This document shows, piece after piece, positions 8,695 to 16,885 of a stretch of DNA of 16,927 nt. Both the position numbers and the translations under genes were made by a program. Origin of the DNA: Pelagophyceae sp. CCMP2097 (lineage: Eukaryota; Sar; Pelagophyceae); assembly GCA_026770575.1 (NCBI GenBank), contig MU657491.1, positions 1 through 16,927 of the forward strand. The letters run 5' to 3'. Under the pieces are notes generated by a model, which saw only the letters and a list, made by a program, of their open reading frames with translations, was not told the origin of the DNA and searched no databases. Each line of letters opens with the position of its first letter. Position 1 is the stretch's first letter.

Positions 8695-9138
8695 ATGGCC
8701 AGCCGCTCGCGTTCGGAAAGCGACGAAGAAGGCGGCGATTTGTCGACGGGCAGCGGACGCGGCGGCGGCTCTTTCGACGGCGGCTGCTCCTTCGAGAAGG
8801 GCGGCGGCCGGTCGGGCGGCTGCGGCGCGCGCGCGGAGGACGCCGGGCGCTTTGATCGGTGGCTTTCGGATCAAGAGGGAAATGCGGCGCACGACACGGA
8901 GGGTTACGACGAGTCGTGCGAGGAGGACGCGGGAAAGTCTATTCCAAGCAACGTCGTGCACGGTGCCTTTACCCAGAAGGCGACGGCGAAGAAGGACATG
9001 GTCTACGTCCAGTTTCGGGAGGGACTGAAGCAGACCGCGTTAGTGGAAGGCCAGGAGGCGTACGAGAACGAGGCGTGTGCACGTCCCCGGTCGCATCGTA
9101 GATGTGCACGATGCGGCCGATCGTCGAAGGCGAGATGA
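8695..9138 (+). CDS. Acidic, Gly/Ser-rich ORF inside the Tc1-type element, possible captured gene fragment
   Basis: An ATG at 8695 opens a 147-codon frame to the TGA at 9136-9138. The upstream frame only reads through the inverted repeat, so this ATG is preferred. The first 55 residues are Gly/Ser/Arg/Glu-rich (MASRSRSESDEEGG, then GGG stretches with Cys). Residues 60-130 look more like folded or regulatory sequence (FDRWLSDQEGN, FTQKATAKKDMVYVQFREG). The 3' end overlaps, in antisense, the transposase remnant, and the last 20 or so residues are likely noise from that overlap. No family is recognised. It may be host DNA captured by the element, the first exon of a gene, or chance. Confidence 0.35.
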   Translation: MASRSRSESDEEGGDLSTGSGRGGGSFDGGCSFEKGGGRSGGCGARAEDAGRFDRWLSDQEGNAAHDTEGYDESCEEDAGKSIPSNVVHGAFTQKATAKKDMVYVQFREGLKQTALVEGQEAYENEACARPRSHRRCARCGRSSKAR

Positions 9139-9301
9139 GCCGCAAGTTGGTGCCGCCAATTCGGAAGTGAGCACAAATCTGCTCCGCGCTCCAGCCGTGG
9201 TCGACGTGCAGCTGCAAGACGTACCACCGCAGCGCCTTGCCATGCTTGCCGAAACCACGCGCATCTCTGCGGCCCCGCATCCTCCGCGCGCCGGGGGGCA
9301 T
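8969..9301 (-). pseudogene. Transposase N-terminal helix-turn-helix remnant (Tc1/IS630-like)
   Basis: From an ATG at 9301-9299, just inside the right inverted repeat, the minus-strand frame reads a basic stretch, then a helix-turn-helix region: LRWYVLQLHVDHGWSAEQIC, then ISPSTIGRIVHIYDATGDVH. The pattern 'S-x-S-T-I-x-R-I-V...Y-x-x-T-G-D-V' is typical of the second DNA-binding helix and linker of Tc1/IS630 transposases. The resemblance ends near 9070, after which the frame is Pro/Arg/Ser-rich and stops at 8969. No DDE catalytic region follows. The placement of the start next to the TIR agrees with the element's own orientation being minus. Confidence 0.6.
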
Positions 9302-9417
9302 CCTGACAGTGACCCGCCGATACTCGGGCCAAAAGCCGGTATTTGTGCCGATAGTCGATAGTTCAAGTATCGGCCCCATTCATTTTACCCGGAAAGTGCT
9401 GTAATCCTTCAATCAAA

Positions 9418-9478
9418 GGACCCGAAGGGCCCTTGCTGTAAACTGACGTTGATTAAACGGCAAGGACCCTTCGGGTCC
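9418..9478. repeat. 22-bp hairpin next to the Tc1-type element
   Basis: Arms 9418-9439 (GGACCCGAAGGGCCCTTGC...) and 9457-9478 are inverted copies with two mismatches around a 17-nt loop. The arms are themselves partly palindromic (GGACCC-TTC-GGGTCC). It begins 14 bp beyond the TA duplication of the element. Function unknown; it could be a MITE remnant. Confidence 0.85.
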
Positions 9479-10535
9479 TCAAAAAAGCCTTACCAAACTT
9501 AGCTTGGGTTACCAGACCGAACTTGGCTTTTGCTCTCAAACTCCGAACTAGGAGGCACCGCCCAGCCGCGCACCGATGTCCCCTGGGGTCAGAAGTGTCG
9601 CGACGGACGCGCCACGACGCCTATACCCCGGAACCGCGAGCCTCCTTTCCCCTGGAGGCGCGCGGGCTGTTTTCGGTGTGTCCGAAAATGGTCTCGCCTG
9701 AAGCGCTCCAACTTCGCGATGCGGTCAGCCTCATCCGATAAGAAGCCGGTTCCGCGGCCGGGACGTACCGCGCGTGCGCGCGCCGCCGCCAGACCTCGCC
9801 TGCCGGCTCGGGGAAGGCCGTCGGGCCGAGGCTCGGCAGCCCCACTTTTGCGCGTTCGTTTGGGCGAAACTTGGCTCGCTGCGCTCGATAATCGCGCCTC
9901 GGGAGGTTCATTTCAAATCTTAAGTACTGCACGCATGTTCCAGAGTCAAATTGCCAAAATTTAAAACGACATTCCGTTTAACTTTGGGCGCGAGTATCTC
10001 AGCGCGAACCCCGCCCGCGGAGCTAAAGTTGGCGGATCGTGAAAGCTCGTGTCGAGACGCGTCGACTTCATCAAACAATTTGTCTCAATTCGAGAATCGT
10101 AATTTTGTGAAGCGGGTCTACTCCGACTCGTAGGGGGTGAAAATGAGGCTTTCAAAGAAAAAAAGCTAAAGTGACCTTGCATTTGATGTTATATCGGCGG
10201 AGGTCGGTGAGGCGGGTTCGCGATTTGCGACAACGCCAATATTTGGGGAGGAGGTGTTGGGCGGCGCCCAACGGCCTGTGTGCCAATCTTGTGGATGTCG
10301 CAAATCTAGCGGGCCCATAGTTTCCTTTTCGGTGGATTTTGGGGGGATTTAAAATTTTTATAGAGCGCTTCAGAACATTTGGACTGCATATTCGCGGATG
10401 ACAGAAGAAGTTGAGAGTTCAACGTTTCCGCAAGAACTTAATTTTTTTTTGCGGAAAATCCGAAATCGTTCGCCTCGGCGAGTACCGTCGGAAGCTATGC
10501 CAAACGGCTAGAGGGTGAGGCGGGTGGCCCCCTAG
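9479..10535. other. No gene recognised
   Basis: The stretch 9530-9920 is moderately GC-rich with overlapping open frames on both strands, none of convincing composition; 9930-10500 is AT-richer. No transposon ends, RNA genes or clear splice-linked frames were found. Confidence 0.4.
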
Positions 10536-11108
10536 ATGGCGGGCCGGGGCCGCCACCTCAGCGCCCCCAGCGTCGACCGCGGCGTGGTGGATGTCGACGG
10601 CAAGTCGTACACATACGCGTACCACTCCAAGACCTGGAGGTTAATCTTCCAACCAGGGCTTGGGGGCGCGCGTGACAGTTGTGCAAGACTGTTAAACGGT
10701 GCGACTCGAAGCCTTGCAATCCTCCCCGCTTTTCATTACACCTCCCACACTAAAGCCCATAGGTGACTTCCCCGACGAGACGGCGTTTGAGCGGCGTATT
10801 CGCGCGGCGTGTGACCGCGCGGCGGCCAAGGAGCTGGCGCCTCTACCTCTAGGAGCGCCGCCGTAACTGCTCTGCGGCGGCGTCACCGTCGCGCTGCTGC
10901 GCGGCTTGCTCGAGCTCGGCGGCGGCCCACGGCAGCCGTGGACGCGCTGCAGTGGGACGTCCTGCGGCGCGAGGCCCTGCGGCATGTCGGCGCGGCTCGG
11001 CTCGACCGTGACGACGGCGTGCTGCTGGCCGTACCGTCCGTGCAGCTGCCCGCGCCGCACCGTGGCCCGAAAAGGTCCCCTTTCCAGAATGATAATAGGA
11101 ATTCCTAG
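10536..11108 (+). CDS. Unrecognised multi-exon gene or gene remnant
   Basis: Several protein-like blocks occur on the plus strand in different frames. An ATG at 10536 starts a block with VVDVDGKSYTYAYHSKTWRL. A second frame, open from 10695, reads SSPLFITPPTLKPIGDFPDE and then TAFERRIRAA. A possible 44-nt intron, 10809-10852 (GTGTGA ... CCTCTAG), joins it in phase to a third block ending VDALQWDVLRREALRHV, then GAARLDRDDGVLLAVPSVQL, with TAG at 11106-11108. The link from the first to the second block is unresolved (GT at 10640 and AG at 10678 are candidates). After about 11085 the sequence turns AT-rich, so the 3' end may be cut off by inserted DNA. No domain is recognised. Strand choice rests on composition and splice phase. 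Confidence 0.3.
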
Positions 11109-11254
11109 TATGAGAAAAAAATCCATCTTTGTGCACTCGCCGCGCGATGAGTTTACGGTCAACGACGATAAAATTTGGCTTGTGGGTTGTCTCTCGGCGA
11201 GCTCTTCCGGCATGCGGAATCTTGGCGCCAACGGCGACTTTTTTTACAACTTTC

Positions 11255-11438
11255 AGTTCCACCCCCAATTAGAATAATCCCCAATTAGAATCGTTTCTGA
11301 CCAATCAGGGAGCTTGGAAATATAATATGTTCATAAAAGGGGAATCCCGTAGCTCCGATAGAGCAGAATATGTTCAGAAAAAGGTTGATTCTAATTGGGG
11401 GATTTCCGGGAAAGCCGATTCTAATTGGGGGTGGAACT
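11255..11438. mobile_element. 184-bp MITE with 21-bp perfect terminal inverted repeats
   Basis: Bases 11255-11275 and 11418-11438 are exact inverted copies (AGTTCCACCCCCAATTAG plus AAT). A second copy of the inner core CCCCAATTAGAAT lies near each end (11279-11291, and inverted at 11386-11399), as in elements with paired transposase-binding sites. Flanks give no unambiguous target duplication. It has no coding capacity. Confidence 0.65.
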
Positions 11439-12837
11439 TCCTACAAGCAGTGGCGGCATTAACAGACATTGAAAGTAGCCCCCCTGCTCTGCCTCCGTTT
11501 GGCGAGAATCGGACGACGGGGTTGCAGAGAGCGCGCTCTCGTGGCCATGCAGCATGCTTTGTTTGTGAAGCTCGTGCACCTGGCGCCTGCGCTACGCCCG
11601 CCCAAAGGTCGCAAATAGTCCCGGACTATAGGCGGGGTTAAAAGTCGGCGGCGAGGTCGGGCCGACCCACCTCCAGTGGCCCCTATACGGGCGTGAACGC
11701 AAGGCTGCGCCGTGCCGTGCAGGGCACGAGTGCTGAGGTTAAGCCTGCGAGACCCTCGGGGCCACCGACCGTCGGATAGATCGACGAAAAAATTGAAACT
11801 TACCATACTTGCAGGGGCCGCCGTGACATGGGCCGCGGGGCCTTTGTGTGCTGCGCTTGGTGCGCGTGCCGGTCCTCGCTCGTCATCGCGAGCGGCCCGC
11901 GGTGCGCGGCAGCGGCGGCTTCACCATGCCCTTGGAAAGGACCACCTAGACCGTGTGTCGTTTGAAACGCTACAGCGCCGAGACGATGCGCGTCACGCAC
12001 CATCTACACCGCGTCGTCCGCCCGCTGGTCGGCCTTGGGCGCCATGCTGGGCGCGCCGCCAGCGGCTGAAACGGGCCCGTGCCCACGCCCGGCCGCCCCA
12101 ACGCCCCGGCAACGAGTTCAAACTTTTCCTCGGACTATCACAGGACTATCAAATTCTATACTTTCGATCGCAGCTGCGCGACGACGCGGTCGACTCTGAC
12201 AAAACTTATTGGATATTATCGTAGAGGAGACCTACCTCTTTCCAACGCCGTATCTAACTCCAACAGAGCCGCCCGCGTCGAGGCTGCAGAAGCACCATGT
12301 CTGTTATTTACACCCTTTTATAGTCCGGCAAAACCCCGCCACTGCGTGTACGAGTCCGATTGGAATAGAGGTCTTCAGCAAAATCCAAAGTCGTACATAC
12401 CTTGCACTTGAAACCCGTAACTGACAAATACAGCGTATGTAATTGTGAAACTCTATCTCCCCGTGGTCGTTCAACGGGCCTTGCACTTGCATGTACGGGT
12501 TTGGCGGGACCGACCAAATATCAAAGTCGTACCTGGGTACGGGTTTGGTGTTCGGAAAGTGCGCGGGTCCCTCCGAGGCTGACAAGGCCCAGGCTCGATC
12601 GGCGCGGTCCGGGTACCCCAACCCCAGAAGGAGCCGCTTCGAGAGCCCCTCCGTCCGCCGGTACCAAAAGTGCGACGGAGGCGCAGGGCCCGACGAAACG
12701 ACCGCGCGACACGGCGGCTGCTCGACCTCCGCCACGCGACCCACAGCCCGCAGCCGGCGCTGTCACGAGTTTCTGAATCGCTCATACGGTGGCACCCATG
12801 TGTTTTGAGCAGCAGAGCGGGGCGAGCGTTCGCGCGA

Positions 12838-13060
12838 CTACGACCGCCCGCGTGCGCAAGCGCGAGCGGCGGTCGCGGTCGCCGCCGCCGCGGCTCTTCT
12901 CGTGCGACCGGTCGCGGCGGCTGCGGTCGCGGTCGCGCGAGTCCTCCCGAGTCGGTGGCGTGGCTTGTCGCGGTCACCGCCACCGCGGTCACCGCTGCGG
13001 TCGCCGCCGCGGTCGCCGCCGCCGCTGCGGGCGCCGCCGCCTTCGCCGCGGGCGCGCCCT
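12838..13060. repeat. CGN-rich low-complexity tract encoding RS/RD-like peptides on both strands
   Basis: On the plus strand one frame reads RKRERRSRSPPPRLF then SRRLRSRSRES, and a second reads SRSPPPRSPLRSPPRSPPP. On the minus strand frames read SGGGDRGGDRSGDRGGGDRD and, one base shifted, RDRDRSRRDRSHEKSRGG. Each strand needs a frameshift to continue. RS domains occur in splicing factors, but with no RNA-binding domain or flanking exon this cannot be called a gene. Confidence 0.6.
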
Positions 13061-13287
13061 AGTTGGGAGAGGCGCGCCGCTGGCACCGCCCGCCCGGGCG
13101 GCGCTGATCGACGCGTGTAGAACAACTCTGCCTATGGGTCGGGCCGTACGAGCTTGAATCGCATCATGCCACGATACGACTGCGCGCTTGTTGGGAACCA
13201 TTGTGGGTAGGATCAGATTGCAGAATCACCCGACAACTTCGAGCCTCGGCCCCATACGGGCTTAAACGGGTCCTAGGATACTTGATC

Positions 13288-13349
13288 GCACTTTCAGTTA
13301 CATGTTTGCACTTTCAGTTACAGTTTTGAAGTTTGCACTTTCTGTTACA
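13288..13349 (+). repeat. Three copies of GCACTTTCAGTTACA
   Basis: The 15-bp unit occurs at 13288-13302, 13308-13322 and (one mismatch) 13335-13349, with spacers of 5 and 12 bp. It is part of the dispersed repeat whose other copy is inverted near 12400. Confidence 0.85.
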
Positions 13350-13635
13350 ATTTGTACGAGTTGGATTTTGCTGAAGATTTCAAATGTCTCGACGGTCACT
13401 GGGCTAAAGGGAGACAGATTTCCCGCCTTTAAGGCAGTTGGCCCCTGGGATTCCCTTTGGCGCGTCTGGCGGGCGCTGCGGGCGCTCGGCCGAGGCGCCA
13501 CTGCGCGCGCTCATGGGCCACCTCGGGCTCGACGCGCCGCAGCAAAGAGTTTGGTGCGCGCGCCCCGGAGTCGCGAGAGACTCTCTGCGGGAGTCTGCGT
13601 TTTTTTGAGCTCTTCAGAGTTCGGCTGCTGGTGGG

Positions 13636-13712
13636 CCAACGTGTGGCCTTAGAGTCGATACACCGAGTCCACCTAAGTCCTGGCCATTACCGTGCCTCAG
13701 GCCACACGTTGG
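13636..13712. repeat. 14-bp inverted repeat with 49-nt spacer
   Basis: CCAACGTGTGGCCT at 13636-13649 is exactly complementary to 13699-13712. It lies about 150 bp upstream of the recombinase-like C-terminal half; nothing connects them functionally. Confidence 0.75.
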
Positions 13713-13866
13713 GCGGGTCTGTGGCGCGCCAGACGCGGCGGACGCACAAAAAACACCAAAAAAGCTGGAAATCTCCTTAAGCCGAGGCTGTCGAACCATA
13801 AATAAATCCATTTTATTGAGCACCCGAGGCTTAACGGATTCCCTAAAGCTTTAAACTTTAGCCCAG

Positions 13867-15548
13867 TGGGTCATCAGCAACTGGCTCAAGGCTATGGCCC
13901 GCGGCAGCAACAACGTCGAGTACCACCTGCACCAGGTGGACTTGCCCGCCGACGTGAGCGCCGCGGGGCAGCGCGTCGTTGCGATCAACGAGATGGCGCA
14001 CGGCGGCGTGAGCGCGGAGTTGTCGGCACACGTGAGCGGCCACGACTTCGAGAAGCTCTCGACGCTGTGGTACTACCTGCGCCCGTCCGTTGCGATGATG
14101 ATCCCCGGCGCGCTAGTGCTGCTCGGCTGGCCGAGCTTGCCCTACGGCCAGCTCGGCCGCAGCTCGACGCCCAGCTCGCTCGCCGCGCTCTGCGACGGCG
14201 GCTTTGCGAGCATGGGCGCTCTCAACGACCTGACGGACAAGGTGCTGAACCTGCGCGCCGGCTTCACGTCGCCCAAGCTCCTCGGCACTGGCCCGCTACG
14301 CCCGTTTGCGCAAGCCATGATGGCGACGGTGATCATGAACTACAAGCAGTCGGTGGTCGCCGGCGAGGCGCCAAAGGTGACGGCGCTGATGCGGCAGGCG
14401 ATGACGGCGCTGCGCCTCGCGACCGACGGCAGTGACGCGGACACCAAGTTAAAGAAGTGGGGCGAAGCGGTCAAGACGACGTTCGACGCCGACAACCTGC
14501 ACCTCACGAGCTGCCCGAGTGCAGCCGGCCACGAGCAGATCGTCAACTGCGTGCAGCAGCTGGGCCGCACGCTGGGCGAGGTGCAGGTCAAGCTCGGCGC
14601 GGCCACCGCGGCGGTCAAGGCCAATGCCGTGGAGATGCAGTCCACGAACGAGGCGTTGGGCGGCCAGCTGAACTCGTTCGGCGCGGCGCTGGCGACGCGC
14701 GGGCTGGCGTCGCCGTCGAAGTCGCCGTCAAAGAAGACTCGCGTCGCCACCGACGCCAACGGCGCGCCGTTGCTCGCGGGCGACACCGACGCACTCGGCG
14801 CGCACACCAGCGTGAAACTGCTGCGCCCGGGCGCGCCGCCCGCGCTCGCGGGTGCGGCGCCGTCCACGGACGCGGCGCGCGCGGGCGGCGCCGCGGTGTC
14901 TCTCGCGGGCGCGGTGTCGCTCGCGGGCGTGGTGCCGTCCGCGGGCGCGGCATCGCTCTTGAGCGCGGACGCGGCGACCGTGGGCCCCGGCACGGCGCGC
15001 ACGGGCCCCGGCGCGGGCGCCACGGGCGCTGGCGCCGGCGCAGCGCGCACGGCGCTGACGCTTAAGTACTACCCGGGCGCGGCCGGCGGTGCCACGTTGG
15101 AACTCAAGGGCTTGCAGGCGAGTGACTACTACGAGATCCAGCTGACGGGCGCCGCGCAGTTGAAGGCTCCCATTACGCGCGCAGGCTCACGGTCATCGCG
15201 TGCTTCGACGCGGTTCGGACTGCCGCCGACCGCGAGATGCTCAAGGGGAGCGACCTGCAACGCGCTAGCACCATCAAGGAGCTGCACGCCCGCGTCATCG
15301 GCCGTATGCTGTACGGCTACTCGGCTTCTCGGGGCACGGCTCCAAGGACCCTCACGTCGTGGAAGGAGCTGAGCGTGAACTCGCTCACCGACCGCATCAC
15401 TGAGATGAACAAGGCGCTCGGCGGCAGGGGCGTCGGCGCCCCCTGGAAGACGCGGATGACGCTCGCCATGTGCGACGCCGAGCGCGCGAACCTGCCAAGC
15501 AAGCCGACCAAGGCCGGCCCGCCGCTGAAGAAGAAGAAGAAGAGCTGA
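13867..15548 (+). CDS. Tyrosine recombinase-like C-terminal half fused to a long unfamiliar C-terminal region; one frameshift
   Basis: The frame opens after a stop at 13852-13854; coding character begins at WVISNWLKAM (13867), right after GCCCAG, so it probably starts at a splice acceptor, and the first ATG is at 13894. The first 90 residues fit the C-terminal catalytic part of a tyrosine recombinase: AGQR in place of the usual H-x-x-R, then HVSGHDFEKLSTLWYYL, where GH and Tyr are spaced 10 residues as in box III and the nucleophile, then IPGALVLLGWPSLPYGQLG. Next comes a helical region (about residues 95-260), an SPSKSPSKK basic linker, and an Ala/Gly/Pro-rich tract with an 18-bp DNA repeat (14893-14946, three units). 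The last part (ELKGLQASDYYEIQLTG) is continued in another frame from about 15183 to the TGA at 15546-15548, ending in KKKKKS. The frame change lies between 15126 and 15190. The first catalytic Arg is absent. Confidence 0.6.
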
Positions 15549-15560
15549 GAGAGGCCGCTA

Positions 15561-15636
15561 CGCGCCGCCGCGCCCCGCCAGCCGCCGTGCCTCCACCACG
15601 CGCCGCCGCGCCCCGCCAGCCGCAGTGCCTCCACCA
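15561..15636 (+). repeat. 38-bp tandem duplication
   Basis: CGCGCCGCCGCGCCCCGCCA followed by GCCG and GTGCCTCCACCA occurs at 15561-15598 and 15599-15636 with one difference. It begins 12 bp after the preceding stop codon. Confidence 0.9.
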
Positions 15637-15927
15637 CCGGCGCGCGCCGCCGCGCGTTCGTACGCGTACTTAACACCACCACGGGGGGCGGGCGGCTTGC
15701 GGGTCCGTCACCGGCATGCCGGCACGGCCTGCAAAACGAGCTTGTAAAGACTAAATATTGAATGCAAATACCAAAATTTTAAGCAAATACAAGGTTCAAA
15801 AAGCGGAACTTACCTCCCTCATTTAGTGCACGCGCCGGCGCCTATGCCTCCCGGGGACCGGCGTGCGCGCTGAAGTGGAGTGCTGATCGACGGTCACAGC
15901 CCGCGCCCCAAGAACGCTGCATCTTTC
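15637..15927. other. Intergenic, no gene recognised
   Basis: GC-rich DNA with a 12-bp palindrome, CCGGCATGCCGG (15711-15722), followed by AT-rich DNA at 15740-15810 that may serve as 3' flank of the upstream gene or as promoter-distal spacer. Confidence 0.4.
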
Positions 15928-16027
15928 GCTTCAGCAGTTGGACAACAACTGCCGGAGCGGTCGTCGGTGCTAATTTGAATCGGAAGGGTGTGCCAAGCTG
16001 CCCCCGGGACTGTTGAACTGCTGAAGC
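15928..16027. promoter_or_regulatory. 12-bp inverted repeat upstream of the TATA box
   Basis: GCTTCAGCAGTT (15928-15939) is exactly complementary to AACTGCTGAAGC (16016-16027), 28 bp before the TATA box. The left arm also overlaps a smaller hairpin, CAGTTG/CAACTG. It could be a regulator site or a structural repeat; no regulator is known. Confidence 0.35.
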
Positions 16028-16054
16028 CAGAGGTGGGCCCCGGTTCCAAGACCC

Positions 16055-16062
16055 TATATATA
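16055..16062 (+). promoter_or_regulatory. TATA box
   Basis: TATATATA lies 41 bp before the ATG at 16104. That leaves room for a transcription start about 25-30 bp downstream and a very short leader. Confidence 0.65.
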
Positions 16063-16103
16063 GGTCCCGTGTGAATACCGCGCGCGTTTAAGCGCTGGAG
16101 CCG

Positions 16104-16885
16104 ATGGAGGATCCGTCGACGGTCCCTCTTCGGCGCGCCGAGCCACCGAGAGACAGGTACGGGCAAGACCGCCAGCTTCGAGACTACGCGTATGAGGCCG
16201 TGGCCGACGTGCTCGAGTCGGTCGACGCCGATGAATTCGAAGGAAACATCGTTTATTGGGGCGACGGTCGCCTCAAGTTCGTGGTCGAGCGCTTGATTTC
16301 CGACGACGACGCGAATGCGCGGCGGTTCGTCAACGAAGCTAGCATGGTGCTGTTCAACGACATGGTGAACTGCGCGGTTTCGTCGCGATTCTCGCTCATG
16401 ATGAAATGTGCTGGCACCGTCTCCTACAATCCCTCTTCTGGTGGTAGAGCGCGCGCCTGGTGCTTTAACTCGCATCGCGCCAACGCCGAGGCCGAGGCCG
16501 CCGTGCCGGCGCGACGGTTGGGGTCGGCGCGACGACGCCCGGTGGTTTCCTGCCGCTGCGGCGCTTCTCACCGACGCGAATGCGTCCACTGGACGCGGCC
16601 GGATGCTCCGTCTTGCACGCAAATTGCGGGCGAGCTCGGCGAGGGTTACGCTTTACGGGCGGCGCCTGCGACGCCACCCGCGGCGGCCAGGAAGCGCATC
16701 CAAAGCGAGATGAACGAGGCCGTCCCAGACGCTTATCGCGACACACCTTTCGAAAAGCGCCATGACGTTCGCGCTCCTCGACAGCGCCAGGCGCAGAGTG
16801 ACGACGCTGGGACAGAGGAGCACTCGGCCGACGAGGGCGCCTCATACGCTCTGGACTTCATTGCTGATCAGCCGAAGCGTCACCG
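16104..16885 (+). CDS. Unrecognised protein, first exon, continues beyond the window
   Basis: An ATG 41 bp after a TATA box opens a frame running to CACCG|GTGAGT at 16885/16886. The in-frame TGA (16887-16889) lies within this consensus donor, so the exon most likely ends at 16885 and the gene continues to the right. Residues 20-100 are clearly protein-like: RDYAYEAVADVLESVDADEF, then VYWGDGRLKFVVERLISDDD and a helical ASMVLFNDMVNCAV. From about residue 105 the composition changes to Arg/Ala-rich, and between 16440 and 16700 another frame (ARWFPAAAALLTDANASTGR) is at least as plausible, so a small intron near 16400-16445 (GT ... GGTAG) or a frameshift is possible. The last 45 residues are acidic and charged. 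No family is recognised. Confidence 0.5.

Larger units (their letters stand above)
8531..9401. mobile_element. Tc1/mariner-type element with 88-bp terminal inverted repeats
   Basis: Bases 8531-8618 and 9314-9401 are inverted copies with five mismatches over 88 bp. The outer ends begin CAACT or CAGCA followed by CTTTCCGGGTAAAATG. TA flanks both sides (8529-8530 and 9402-9403). Together with the 871-bp length and an internal helix-turn-helix coding remnant, this fits the IS630-Tc1-mariner superfamily. The interior is too short for a full DDE/D transposase (about 340 residues), so the copy is internally deleted or rearranged. The high TIR identity suggests fairly recent activity. Confidence 0.9.
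12372..13377. repeat. Pair of inverted dispersed repeats about 1 kb apart
   Basis: An exact 17-bp sequence, TTGGATTTTGCTGAAGA, lies at 13361-13377 and inverted at 12372-12388. In both copies it is preceded by GTACGA and by CAGTTAC- and TTTGCAC-like blocks, so the homology extends roughly 60 bp with gaps. No target duplication was identified. Confidence 0.6.
11439..13857. other. No supported gene; repeats and low-complexity DNA
   Basis: GC-rich patches (11540-11740, 11810-12110, 12560-13110, 13440-13600) alternate with AT-richer DNA. Short protein-like runs occur (for example GRSAEAPLRALMGHLGLDAP near 13479-13540, plus strand) but cannot be joined into a gene. Hairpins include AGACTC/GAGTCT at 13578-13596 followed by seven T. 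A minus-strand donor-like ATG/GTAAGT sits near 11800-11808 without a convincing exon. Confidence 0.4.

Noticed and set aside
9530..9964. 144-codon plus-strand ORF
   Set aside because: Arg/Pro/Ser-rich with no recognisable pattern; overlapping frames on both strands are equally long.
11827..11964. Small Cys-rich ORF (MGRGAFVCCAWCACR...)
   Set aside because: About 45 codons in a GC-rich patch with no start context, secretion signal or supporting neighbours.
11712..12224. 170-codon plus-strand ORF
   Set aside because: Arg/Ala/Pro-rich composition in a GC-rich patch, no splice-linked neighbours, and equal-quality frames on both strands.
13578..13606. Hairpin plus T7 as a terminator
   Set aside because: The stem is only 6 bp, and no RNA gene or transcript upstream gives it a role.
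14340..15050. 236-codon minus-strand open frame
   Set aside because: Pro/Ala/Ser-rich shadow of the Ala/Gly-rich tract in the recombinase-like gene.
15894..16622. 242-codon minus-strand open frame
   Set aside because: It runs antisense through the TATA box and first exon of the plus-strand gene and has no better composition.
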